Source: Ursus arctos
Lineage: Eukaryota > Chordata > Mammalia > Carnivora > Ursidae
DNA: 64,000 nucleotides
Direction of reading: 5' to 3'
Assembly (NCBI RefSeq): GCF_023065955.2
Contig: NW_026622874.1
Coordinates: 82,110,917 to 82,174,916 of the forward strand
Shown here: piece by piece, positions 1 to 13,500 of the stretch
How positions within the stretch are numbered: position 1 is the stretch's first letter
Layout of the letters: the number at the start of each line of letters is the position of its first letter
The notes under the pieces: generated by a model
What the model saw: only the letters and a program-made list of their open reading frames with translations
Told to the model about the DNA's origin: nothing
Database searches by the model: none
Program-made: the position numbers and the translations under genes

Positions 1-70
1 ACCCTGAGATCATGACCTGAGCCAAAATCAGGAGTTGGACACTTAACCAACTGAGCCACGGAGGTGCCCC
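1..70 (-). repeat. CanSINE, cut by window edge
   Basis: The reverse complement starts with GGGCACCTCCGTGGCTCAG and continues TTGGTTAAGTGTCCAACTC, the tRNA-derived head of a carnivore SINE. The tail lies left of the window. Confidence 0.85.
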
Positions 71-476
71 AGAACTATATTTAACCAAAACCTCTTTTTC
101 TTCTGCTTTGTAGTCAGCATCCATCTCTAGTCAATATTTTTCCAGATTTGTATACCCTGATGGTAGTTTAAATGTGAATTTAGTATGAAGGGATAGAAAA
201 ATAGGATCTAATAGGCTTGCTTTTTTCTTGCCTTTTTTATTATTATTTTTGTTTCATTCATTGACCTTGTCTCAGTCATTCCTATTTATTTTTGTAGATT
301 CTGAAGGGAGGTCAGAAGAACCCAGTATTACTACATATTCCATCATTTTCTTAGATGACTTAAATAATAAGGGTATTAACATATAGATAATTCACAGTGA
401 CAGGATTTAGAGTATCAACCCTTTTTCTTTGCTGTTTCACAGAGCTGTCATCTATGGTATCTCCTTTTTATTTCAG

Positions 477-658
477 AAATTGGTATTAGATGGGATAACA
501 TTTGGACACCAGTCAACCTTGAGGATAATCTCATGTTTGGCCATATTTTGTTAATGCTTTTACTTGATGCTTTCTTGTATGGCCTTGTGACCTGGTATAT
601 AGAAACTGTCTTTCCAGGACAGTATGGCGTGCCCCAACCATGGTACTTTTTTCTTATG
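477..658 (+). CDS. ABCA exon 1 of window: end of TMD1
   Basis: The acceptor TTTATTTCAG precedes 477 and the donor GTGAGT follows 658. The exon starts with the last two bases of a split codon and ends on a codon boundary. It encodes IGIRWDNIW, then a strongly hydrophobic segment of about 20 residues ([18 protein letters not shown], from 533), then a [20 protein letters not shown] block. The last block is a hallmark of the ABCA3 subgroup just before the cytosolic linker to NBD1. The frame continues left of the first ATG at 533, so 533 is not a start codon. Confidence 0.93.
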
Positions 659-3600
659 GTGAGTACTAATGCTGTTGTTATTGCAAAAGCCATAGTCCTT
701 ATGCATTTATTTCATATAATATTTATAGTCAAATCAAAAGGTCAAATGCAGAATCATTTTCCTGTGCATACCAGCCATATGAAAATGCTAGCCATTTCTT
801 GATCTCTTAAAGCCTTCCACATATGCAAATGCACAATATCTGTGGATAAGACACTGAATCCCCATACATTTAAAAACACTTGAGTAATAGAAATCTTCTT
901 CAGCCACATGGTACATAGTGGATTAGACTGGAGGATAAAGAAACCTGAAAGTCTGCAGAAGTTGTTCCCAGCTAAATAATACGTGATGATTTCTTAGATC
1001 CTAGTGAGTAGAGGATTGGGTATTTCCCATATCTCTGTTCTTACCACCTGTTTACTTTCAAGGATTAGACCAGTTTACTTAGAGTGGAAGAGCTGCTGCA
1101 TCTTGCCCTCCATACTATTACTGAATAATATATAGTACAAAGAATGCATTCTGACTGAGTGTGATAAAATGCATTGGCTATGACTTCATTGTTGAGTAAT
1201 TCAGTTTTGACCCTACTTCCTGAACAGTAACATTTCAAAATGATTTTTGCTTCTAATTCCTGGAGATATAAATCATACATAATTTATTACAAAGTTCAAT
1301 CCCTTAAAGTATGCAATAGCCACAGAGTAAACCAAGCCAAAGTGTTTTCAAGTTCTTATAGTACTTCATTTTTCACATTAAAATTTTTAATTCTGATGAA
1401 ATTCGTATTTTAAAATTAACCATTTTGAAGTGGAAAAATACCAGTGGAATTTAGTGCCTTTACGATGTACTTGCATATGTCTAGTTCCAAAATATTTATT
1501 ACCCAAAAATAAAACCTTCTATCCATTAAGAAGTCACATCCCATTTTTCCATATCCCAAACTCCTAGCAACCACAAATCCGCTTTCTTTTTCTATGACTT
1601 ACTATCCTGGATGTTTCATATAAATAGAATCATATAATAGGTGACTATTTGGCTTCTTTCACTTAACATAATGTTTTTGAAGTCTATCCATTAATATGTA
1701 TCAGCACTTCATTCTTTTTTATTACTGAATAATATTCCATTGTTTGTATATAGGACAATTCCTTTATCAACCTGTAGAAATGTAGGGCATCTTTTGGCTG
1801 TTCGAATAGTGCTGCTACGAATATTTGTCTATTAAGTATTTGCTTGAGTGCCTGTTTCAGTTCTTTTGGGAATATACCTAGGAGTAGAACTGCTAGTACT
1901 TAGGATAATTCTGTTTCTTGTTTTTAGGAACCACTAAACTGTTTTCTGCAGTGGCTGCACCGTTTATACATTCCCACAAGCAATGTACCAGGGTTCTAAT
2001 TTCTCCACAGCTTCAAAACCCTTGTTATTCTTTTCCCTTTATTGTAGCCATCCTCGTGGGTATAAAGTGTTCTCATGGTTTTGATATGCATTTCCCTAAT
2101 GACTAATCATGTTGAGATATTTTCATGGGCTTGCTTCTTGGTCATAGGGTATGTTACTTATAGAAATGTCTATTCAAGTTCTGTGACTTTTTTAACTGGG
2201 TTGTCTTTTTATATATTCTTGACAGTAGAACCTTACCAGATACATGATTTGCAAATATTTTATTCCATTCTCTAGGTTATCTTTTCATTCTCTTCATAAT
2301 ACTCTTTCATGCACAATAATTTTTAACTTTGATTAAAACCAATTAAAAAAAATTTTGTTGGTTGTGAATTTTGTGTCATATCTAAGAAGTTAATTGTGAG
2401 ATCCAGAGTCATCAAAATTTACCCCTGTGTTTTCTTCTAAGAATTTGATGGTTTAAAAGGAATTTGATGATTTTATCTGTTAAATTTAGATAACTAATCA
2501 ATTTTGAGTTGATTTTTATATAGTATAAGGGGGAGATTCAACTTCATTCTTTTGGATGTGTTAATCCTTTTGTCCCAATACCACTCTTTGAAAAGACTAT
2601 TCTTTCCCCATTGAATGGTCTTAGCACCTTTGTTGAAAATCAGTTGGTCATAAATGTATGGTTTCATTTTTGGATCCTCAATTTTATTCCATTGGCCTAT
2701 ATGTCTATTCTTATGTCGGTACCACACTGTTTGATTACTATAGTTTCATAGTAAGTTTTGAAATCTGAAAGTGTGGGTCATCCAGCTTTTTCTCTTCTTT
2801 TTCAAGATTGTTTTGGCTACTAGGGGGTCCTGGAAGTTCCATAAGAACTTGAGAATCAGCTTTTCTATATCTGTAAAAGTAACCATTAGAATATTTATGG
2901 AAATTACAATGAATCTGTTGATTGCTTTAAGTAGTATTGCCGTTATTAAAAATATTGTCTTTCACAGGGTTTGGAATTTATTTGGAAGGGTCAGAGAAAG
3001 GCAAAATGAGACAGGAAACAAAAGCAGCCAGAAAAGATCATGTCAACACTGTGGACCCCTGGAGCCCAGTGATGCAGGGAACTCTGAGAATCAGTGCAGA
3101 GCACACAGTGATGATCTCAGAATCATCCCCCCCACCCAAAAAAATTGTCTTTCAGTCCATAAACTTTCTTTTTCTTTTTTAACTTTCTATTTATATAGTC
3201 TTCTTTAAATTCTTTCATTGAGGTTTTATAGTTTCAGTGTGTGAGTCATTCACCTCTCTGGTTAACTTTGTTCCTAAGTATATTATTCTTTTGGACGCTC
3301 TTGTAAATAGAACTGTTAGAATAGAATTTTCTTTTTGTATTGTTCATAGCTGGTATGTACAAACACAACTGATGTATACACGTTGTATGCATCTTTGCTG
3401 GATTTGTTTATTAGATCTAGTAGTATATGTAGGGGAGGGGTCTCGGGGCACTTCAATATGTAGAATCATGTTGTCTTCAAATATAGATAGTTTTACTTCT
3501 TTCTTTCCAGTTTGGATATCTTTTATTTCTGTGAATAGCAAGAATGAAAGCAGGTATCCTTGTCTTATTCCTGATTTTAGAGGGAAAGCTTAAGTCTTTC

Positions 3601-6600
3601 ACTATTGAGTATGATGTTAGCTGTGGGTTTTTTCATAAATTCCCTAATGAATTTCAAGAAACTGTCCCTAGTTTTCCAAGTGTTTTTATCATGAAACACT
3701 TTGTCAGAGGTTTTATTTGCATCAGTTGAAATGATCATGCCCCATTTGTCCTATTAATGTGATATCTTTCATTGATTGGTTTTTGTATGTTAAACTATCC
3801 TGCATTCCTAGGATAAATCCCACTTTGCCATGATGAATATTCTTTTTGATATGCTATTAGATTTAGCTTACAAGTATTTTTGAAGATTTTAAAATCTATA
3901 TTAGTAAGGGATATTGGTCTGTAGTTTATTTTCCTTGTGATGTCTTTGTCTGACGTTGGCATTTGTCTTTCAAGTAATGCTGAGCTCATAGAATGAGTTA
4001 GAAAGTATTCTTTTCTCTTAACACTTTTTGGAAGGCTTAGAGAACAGTTTTTTAAATTCTTGTTTAAATGTTTGATACCAGTGAAGACATCTGGTCCTGG
4101 ACTTCTTTGTAGACAGGTTTTGATTACTAAGTCAGTCAGTTTATTCATTATAGATCTGTTCAGATGGAATGCCTTATTTCTGAAAGCTCATCTTGGTAAT
4201 TACATTTTGGCTTTCTTTGTAGCACTCATACTGGTTTGGTGAACCAAAAATCAGAAGGAAAAAAGAAGAAATGAAAAGCTGTGGGGAAACCCCAAACAAG
4301 TATTTTGAGGCTGAACCTGCTAATTTGGTGGCAGGTATCCAGATCAAACATTTGTACAAGGTATTTGTTTCAAAGGTCTCTTTTTCCTGCAAAGACTGAA
4401 AGCCATATACTATACCCTGGATTTGTAACTGGCCATTTCTAGAAAACAAATAAGATGTTTAATAATGAATGGGTCATAATCAGTATAATTCTAATTTAAG
4501 AGACATTCATAGAACATATAGATATATCTTTACAATATAGGATTTACTTCACTCATTATGCTTCTAATCTCCTCTGGTAGGCTTGGCAACAAGTGATATT
4601 TGAATTTTGTAATAAATTCTGTGAAGAAAATAAACTTGATACAGTAGTAACATCTGAGTGTAAGTGGAGAGGATGACACTAAATGTAGCTAAAGGGAAAT
4701 ATCTCTGAGGAGATGACCTTTGAGTTGAGATTTGAAGAATGAATAGAGCTAATTCTTTGAAAAGCTAAGTAAGAGAAGAATACCCACAGGAGGCAAATAG
4801 CAAATTCAACAAACCTGAGGTGAGAAAGATCTTCATGTGTTTGAGGAACAAAAAGAAGACCAGTATATTTGAAGGCAAAAGAATGATAGTAAATGGCTTC
4901 TTTGGGAAGCCATTGATTGATTCAAAGCACTAGAGAATATGACATATGTGTTTTAAAGAACATTTTGGCTACAGTATGGAAAACAGGATGTTGAAAGGTG
5001 GGGAGTTGAGAAGGAGAAGAGTGGGGAAAAGAAGACCGGATGGCGCTTTTTATAAGAAATAAGAATTGTATAAGGGTTGTGGAAGTATATATAAAGAGAA
5101 ATGGACAGATCCAAGAGATTTCTAACAGAACTGAGAATATTGGGGGATGGGTGGACATTGAAGGAAGAGGAGTAAACTAGAATAATTCCTAGAATGACAA
5201 ACTAGACTGAGATGTTAAAAACAGCAAGTCTGTTATTTACCAAGTTGTAGTAGATTTTCTTTTTTTTTTTTAATGTTTTTTTATTATGTTAGTCACCATA
5301 CAGTACATCCCTGGTTTCTGATGCAAGGTTCGATGATTCATTAGTTGCGTGTAACACCCAGTGCACCATGCAATACGTGCCCTCCTTACTACCCATCACC
5401 AGCCCATTCCCCCACCCCCCTCCCCTCTGAAGCCCTCAGTTTGTTTCTCATAGTCCATAGTCTCTCATGCTTCATTCCCCCTTCTGATTACCGCCCCTTT
5501 CTTTATCCCTTTCTTCTACCGATCTTCCTAGTTCTTATGTTCCATAGATGAGAGAAATCATATGATAATTGTCTTTCTCTGCTTCACTTATTTCACTTAG
5601 CATTATCTCCTCCAGTGCCGTCCATGTTGCAGCAAATGTTGAGAACTCGTTCTATCTGATAGCTGAGTAATATTCCATTGTATATATGGACCACAGCTTC
5701 TTAATCCAGTCATCTGTTGAAGGGCATCTCAGTTCCTTCCACGATTTGGCTATTGTGGACAATGCTGCTCTGAACATTGGGGTGCATATGGCCCTTCTCT
5801 TCATTACGTCTGTATCTTTGGGGTAAATACCCAGTAGTGCAATGGCTAGGTCATAGGGTAGCTCCATTTTTAACTTTTTAAGGGACCTCCACACTGTTTT
5901 CCAGAGTGGCTGTACCAACTTGCATTCCCACCAACAATGTAGGAGGGATCCCCTTTCTCCACATCCTCTCCAGCAATTGTTGTTTCTTGCCTTGTCTATT
6001 TTTGCCATTCTAACTGGCGTAAGGTGGTATCTTAGTGTGGTTTTGATTTGAATTTCCCTGATGGCTAAGGATTTTGAACATTTTTTCGTGTGTCTGTTAG
6101 CCATTTGTATGTCCTCATTGGAAAAGTGTCTGTTCATATCTTCTGCCCATTTTATGATTTGTTTGTTTGTTTCTCACATATTGAGTTTGAGAAGTTCTTT
6201 GTAGATCTTGGATACCAGTCTTTTATCTGTCGCATCATTTGCAAATATATTCTCCCATTCCGTGGGCTGCCTCTTAGTTTTTTTGACTGTTTCCTTGGCC
6301 GTGCAGAAGCTTTTTATCTTGATGAAGTCCCACAAGTTCATTTTATCTTTTGTTTCTCTTGCCTTTGGAGATGTGTCATGAAAAAGGTTGCTTTGGCCGA
6401 TGTCGTAGAGGTTGCTGCCTATGTTCTTCTCTAGGATTTTGATGGATTCCTGTCTCACATTGAGGTCTTTCATCCATTTGGAGTTTATCTTTGTGTATGG
6501 TGTGAGAGAGTGGTCAAGTTTCATTCTTTTGCATGTAGCTGTCCAGTTTTCCGAGCACCATTTATTGAAGAGACTGTCTTTTTTTCCGCCTGGTGTTTTT

Positions 6601-9600
6601 TCCTGCTTTGTCAAAGATTAGTTGCCCAATGAGCCTAGGGTCTATTTCTGGGTTCTCTATTCTGTTCCATTGGTCTACGTGTCTGTTTTTGTGCCAATAC
6701 CATGAATTTCTTAAATAAATGTTTCTTCATTTTCTGTATTCCCTTAGGACAATTCCTGAAGATTATACCTGATTTTTGTTGTTTTGTTTTTTTAATTTTC
6801 ACAGCTTTTCTTGCAGTGGATCTGAGGACCCACTTTTCATGCTGATTTCCCAGAAGTGAAACTCTGTATCATCCATTTTTATGGGATGACTTTTCTTAAT
6901 TTTGGTTTAGAATCTTTTTACTTTGTTTAATGATGGATATTTGTCTGTTGCTTTCATTTCTTTGTAAGGCATTTTTCAAGTTTCAGTATCAGGATAATGC
7001 TAGCCTCATAGAGTGAGTTGGAAAAATATTTCCTCTTTACTTTCCCAGAAGAGCTTTTGTACAACTTGTATTACTTAGTTTGCAATTACTTGGGAATTTT
7101 CCAGAGATCTTTTTGCTACTAATTTCTAATTTAATTCTGATTCTGGTAAGAGAATTTACTTTGTATGACACAAATCCTTTTAAATTTATTGATTCTTGTT
7201 TTATGACTCAGACAGTCATCTGTCTAAATACATGTTATATGCATACTGGAAAATGATGTGTGATCTGCTGTTGGTTCTTGGGGTGATACATAAATGTTAA
7301 TTAAGTTAGTTGGTAGTTTAATAAGTATTCTATATCCTTAGTGATTCTACATGTTCTAACAGTTATTGAGAGAAAAATATTGAAGTCTTTTAAAATAACT
7401 GTATTTTTTCTATTTTTGTCTGTAGTCCTTTGGCCTCATATTTTGTTTGTTTGTTTGTTTGTTTTTAAATAATATTTTTTAAATTATGTTATGTTAGTCA
7501 CCATACAGTACATCCCTAGTTTTTTTTTTTTTAAAGATTTTATTTATTTATTCGACAGAGATAGAGACAGCCAGCGAGAGAGGGAGCACAAGCAGGGGGA
7601 GTGGGAGAGGAAGAAGCAGGCTCATAGTGGAGGAGCCTGATGTGGGGCTCGATCCCATAACGCAGGGATCACGCCCTGAGCCGAAGGCAAACGCTCAACC
7701 GCTGTGCCACCCAGGCGCCCCGGTACATCCCTAGTTTTTGATGTAAAGTTCCATGATTCATTACTTGCGTATAACACCCAGGGCACCATGCAATACATGC
7801 CCTCCTTAATATCAATTTAGCTATCAGTTTGTTATTTATCAATAACAATTTAGCTATTGTGGACAATGCTGCTATGAACATTGGGGTGCATATGGCCCTT
7901 CTCTTCACTACGTCTGTGGCCTCATATTTTTGAATCTGTTATTAGGTGCATAAACCTTTAGGAGAATTATGTCTTCTTGAAGTTGATCCCTTTATCATTA
8001 TAAAATGGCACACTTTCTCCTTGGCAATATTCTTCTCTTATGTACTTTGACTAATGTTACTATGGCCACACCACTTATTTTTTTCTTGTTACTGAATTCT
8101 ATTTTATTGTAATAACACTAAGACTTACAAGATATCAGTTTTATTCCAATGCTAACACTAAATTCAGACATTTTTCTGGATGTTTCCATAGTTTATCATA
8201 TTTCAAAAGCAGTATCAACTAGGCAATATCCATATGTTTTTTAAACTGCTGTATTAAAGTTTAATTAACATACAAAATGCTGAGTTCCAGTCCACGATGG
8301 TGATGTAGGAAGACCCCAAACTCATCTTCTCCACAAACAACAAATCCATACCTATTTATAGATCATTTCCTCCTGAAGAACTGAGGGCTGACTGAACAGC
8401 TTCTGCAAACAAGAGGGAGAACACATAGAGAACGATGAGCAAAATAAAGACCATTCCTTTAAGTTTAGGAGAAGAAGCTGAGATAAAAATGTAAAAAAGG
8501 AGCCACTCAGAGTTGGAGACTACAATAACTGAAATGAAAACTACGTTAGAGAGAATCAACAGTAGATTAACACATGCAGAAGAATGGATCAGTGATTGGG
8601 AAGACAGGGTATTGTAAAGCACCCAAGCTAAACAGCAAAAAGAATTTTTTTTAAATGAAGATAAGTTAAGGTATCTCTTGGACAATATCAAATGAACAAA
8701 CATTCAATATTACAGGCATCCCAGAAGGAGAAGAGAGAAACAGAGAGGCAGAAAATTTATTTGAAGAAATAATAACTGAAAACTTTCCTAACCAGGGGAA
8801 GAAAACATACATCCAAGTTCAGGAAACTGAGAATTCCAAACAAGATGAACTCAAGGTCCACACCATGATACACAATAATTAGAATATCAGAGATTACACA
8901 GTTCCAAACTTCAGGCTATATTACAAAGCTGTAGTGATCAAAACAGCATGGTACTGGCACAGAAATGGACACGTGGATCAATAGAACAGAATAGAAAACC
9001 CAGAAATGAACCCACAACTCTATGGTCAGTTAATCTTTAACAAAGCAGGAAAAAACAGTCTCTTCAACAAATGGTGTTGGGAAAACTGGTCAGCTATATG
9101 CAAAAGAATGAACTTGACCACTATCTTACACCATACACAAAAATAAACTCAAAATTCATTAGAGACTTAAATTTAAGACAGGAAACCATAAAAATCCTAG
9201 AAAAGGGGCATCGGGGTAGCTCAGTCAGTTAAGTGTCTGACTCTTGGTTTCAGGTCAGGTCATGATCTCAGAATTGTGAAATTGAGCCCCTCATCAGGTT
9301 CCACCCATGAAGCCCGCGGAAGATTCTCTCTCTCCCTCTGTGTCTTTCCCTCCCCCACCCAGCTCATGTGCTGTGCTCTCTCTCAAAAAAAAATTCCCAG
9401 AAGAGACCACTGACATCAGCTGTAGCAACATCTTTCCTGAGGCATTGTTCTTTTATTTATTTTTTAACTTTTTTTCTTTAACTTACTTGTTTTTTATTGT
9501 TTCTATGCTTATACCTTTAACTCCTTTTTTCTCTTGCAGCATCTAACCTGCATATGTAAATTCATCAAGTATATTTTCATTTTAGAAATTACAATTTTTA

Positions 9601-10535
9601 TCACTTCAAGTTCTGTTTCTTTTTAGTTATCTTTTTTCTTTTTAATTTTTAATTCAGTTAGCCAACATATAATATATCAATAGTTTTTGATGTAACTTTC
9701 AGTAATTCATTAGTTGCATATGACACCCAGTGCTCATCACTTCATGTGCCCTCCTTACTGTCCTTCAACCAGTTACCCCATCCCCCCACCCACCTCCCTT
9801 TCCGCAACCCTCAGTTTGTTTCCCGGAGTCAAGAGTCTCATATGGTTTGTCTCCCTCTCTGATTTCTTCCCATTCATTTTCTCCCTGTCCCTATGATACC
9901 CTGTGCTATTCCTTATATTCTGCATATGAGTGAAACTGTATGGTATTGTCTTTCTCTGACTGACTTTATTTCACTTAGCATAATACCCTCCAGTTCCATC
10001 CATGTCAATGTAAATGGTAAATATTCATCCTTTCTGATGGCTGAGTAATACTCCATTCTATATATGAACCACATCTTCTTTATCCATTCATCCGTTGCAG
10101 GACATCTTGGCTCTTTTCACAGTTTGGCCATTGTGGACATTGGGGTGCATGTGCCCCTTCTTTTCACTACATCTGTATCTTTGGGGTAAATACCTAGTAA
10201 TGCAATTGCTGGGTCATAGGGTAGCTCTATTTTTAAGGTCCTGAGGAACCTCCATACTGTTTTCCAGAATGGCTATACCAGCTTGCATTCCCACCAACAG
10301 TGTAAAAGGGTTCCCCTTTCTCCACATCCGGACCAACATTTGCTGTTCCCTATGTTGTTAATTTTAGCCATTCTAACTGGTGTAAGGTGGTACATCATTG
10401 TGGTTTTGATTTGTATTTCCCAGATGGGAAGTGATGTGGAGGATTTTTTCATGTGTCTGTTGGCCATTTGTACATCTTCTTTGGAGAAGTGTCTGTTCAT
10501 ATCTTCTGCCCATTTCTTGACTGGATTATTTGTTT

Positions 10536-10577
<42 letters not shown>

Positions 10578-13500
10578 GGATATTGAGTTTGAGAAGTTCT
10601 TTATAGATCTTGGATACCAGCCTTTATCTGTACTGTCATTTGCAAATATCTTCTCGCATTCTGTAGGTTACCTTTTAGTTTCGTTGACTGTGTCCTTTGT
10701 CATGCAGAAGCTTTTTTGTCTTGATGAGGTCGAAATAGTTCATTTTTGCTTTTCTTTCCCTTGCCTTTAGAGATGTGTATTGCAAGAAGTTGCTGTGGCT
10801 GAGGTCGAAGAGGTGGCTGCCTGTGTTCTCTTCTAGGATTTTGATGGATTCCTGTCTGACATTGAGGCCTTTCTTCCATTTTGAGTTTATCTTTGTTTAT
10901 GGTGTAAGAAAGTGGTCCAGTTTCATTCTTCTGTATATAGATGGCCAATTTCCCAGCACTTTTTATTGAAGAGACTGGCTTTTTCCATTGGATATTCTTT
11001 CTTGCTTTGTCAAAGATTGGTTGACCATAGAGTTGAGGGTCCGTTTTTGGGCTCTCTGTTCTGTTCCACTGATCTATGTGTCTGTTTTTGTGCCAGTACC
11101 ATGCTGTCTTGATGATCACATCTTTGTAATATAGCATGAAGTCAGCATTGTGATGCCCCAGCTTTGGTTTACCTTTTCAACATTCCCTTGGCTATTCAGG
11201 GTCTTTTCTGGTTCCACACAAATTTTGGATTGATTGTTCCAGCTCTGTGAAAAATGTCAATGGTATTTTGGTAGGGATTTCATTGAATGTATAGATTGCT
11301 CTGGGCAGCACAGACATTTTCACAATGTTTATTCTTCCAATCCATGAGCATGAAATGTTTTTCCATCTTTTTGTGTCTTCCTCCATTTCTTTCATAAGTG
11401 TTCTGTAGTTTCTAGAGTATAGGTCCTTTGCCTCTTTGGTTAGGTGTATTCCTAGGTATCTTATGGGTTTGGGTGCAATTGTAAATGGGATCGATTCCTT
11501 CATTTCTCTTTCTTCAGTCACATTGTTAGGGTATAGAAATGCAACTGATTTCTGTGCATTGATTTTATATCCTGCCACATTGCTGAATTGCTATATAAGT
11601 TCTAATAACTTGGGGGTGGAATCTTTTGGGTTTTCCACATGGAATATCATGTCATCTGCAAAGAGGGAGAGTTTGACTTTTTCTTTGCTAGTCTGAATGC
11701 CTTTTGTTTCCTTTTGTTGTCTGATTGCTGAGGCTAGGACTTCTAGTACTATGTTGAACAGCAGTGGCGAGAGTGGGTATCCCTGTCATATTCCTGACCT
11801 TAAGGGAAAAGCTCTCAGTTTTTCCCCATTGAGAATGATATTTGCTGTGGGCTAATGATAGATGGCTTATATGATGTGGAGGTATGGTCCCTCTATCCGT
11901 ATATTTTGAAGAGTTTTAATTAAGAAACAATGCTGTATTTTGTCAAGTGTTTTTTCTTCATCAATTGAGAGGATCATATGGTTCTTGTCTCTTCTTTTAT
12001 TAATGTGATCTATGAAATTGATTGATTTGCAAATGTGGAACCACCCTGGCATCCCAGGAATAAATCCCACCTGGTCATGGTGAATAATCTTTCTAATGTA
12101 GTGTTGGATCCTATTGGCAAGTATCTTAATGAGAATTTTGTCATCCGTGTTTATCAGGGATATTCTGTAATTCTTTTCTATGGGGTCTTTCTCTGGTTTG
12201 GGGATCAAGGTAATGCTGGCCTCATAGAATTTGGAAGTGTTCCTTCCAATTCTGTTTTTTCGAACAGCTTCAGAAGAGCATATATTAGTTCTGCTTAGAA
12301 TCTCAAGAATTTCTGGGCATGCTCTTGTGTATCACCAAACTTCTGGCTGAAATCATGGCATCAGTTTTTCTGATCGTTGATGGCAACTTTATGAGGTTTC
12401 CTAGCCCTTACTACAATTGAATAAGCCCATAATTAACTATATTACACTCTTCATACATGGAAGATAGAGAGGCCTCCATTTTCCTTACCAAATGTGGATA
12501 CTACTGTGCCTTCACACCTATTTGCCTAATATACAAACTCAGCACACCTACAAAAGTTGTTCATTATTCACAACATTAACTTTTTTCACAAGTTCGATAG
12601 TATGATGTTGCTTCTCTTTTTTTTTTTTTTTTTTTTTGACTTCTTTGTTGAAGTATAGTTGACATATAGTGTTACGTTAGTTTCAGGTGGACAACATAGT
12701 GATTTGACAAGTCCGTATGTTATGCTGTGCTTACAACCAGCATAGCCACCATCTGTCACCCTACAATGCTATTATAGTACCATTGACCATATTCTCTGTG
12801 CTGTGCCTTTCATGCCTATGACTTGTTATTGCATAACTGGAAACCTGTACCGCCTACCTTCACCTGTTTTATATTGTTGTTTCTTCTAAGGATAGAGTAT
12901 ATGAGTGTTCTGTCTTTCATAAGTGATAGTGACATATAACAAGTTACTCTTTCTTTTCTCTCACAGGAATTTGGTGACAAAGTAGTAGTAAACAACATGT
13001 CTTTGAATTTATATAAGGGACAAATCACTATTCTTCTAGGGCAAAATGGGGCAGGAAAAACCACAGCCTTGTCTCTTCTAATAGGTATGTATTCAGCTCT
13101 GTTTAGAGCAGAAGTCAGGTTCTTTCTGAGGCTTCAAACCAAACATGGTGGTATGGAATATGTTGTCATTTCAGTGTTGCAGATTTATTACACTTTAATT
13201 ATTTACAACCGAGATCTCTTGGTAATGTAATAAATTCTTTCATTTATTCAATGAAAATATTTATATGCCAGTTCTTTTCATAGGAATTGGTAATACAGTG
13301 GTGATTGTTGTCACACTCAATTTTGTACGCTGGTGGAGATACAGGAAAGAAACTTGAAACTTAACATCATAAGTATGAAAGGAGATGTTATATGTGGGAT
13401 GCTGTTCATCTAATAGAATGACACATAACCTGTTGGGGGGCTGAGAAAAAGGGCAGTGTCATCAAATCTGAGACAAATATGATATATAAAGATCTGCGAA

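Larger units (their letters stand above)
6905..8085 (-). mobile_element. Old L1 ORF2 fragment, antisense
   Basis: Decayed L1 ORF2 N-terminal and RT text on the minus strand, for example around 6990-7020 and 7980-8080. It is split at 7431-7930 by a younger L1 insertion that duplicated its target. Confidence 0.7.

Noticed and set aside
533..802. A short gene starting at the ATG at 533
   Set aside because: The frame is open upstream of 533 back to a splice acceptor and leaves the ABCA homology at the GTGAGT donor. It is an internal exon plus intron read-through.
2937..3182. A small protein gene across the 173-bp insertion
   Set aside because: The open frame begins and ends in old L1 text and has no promoter or splice context. 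It is kept only as an open question about the insert.
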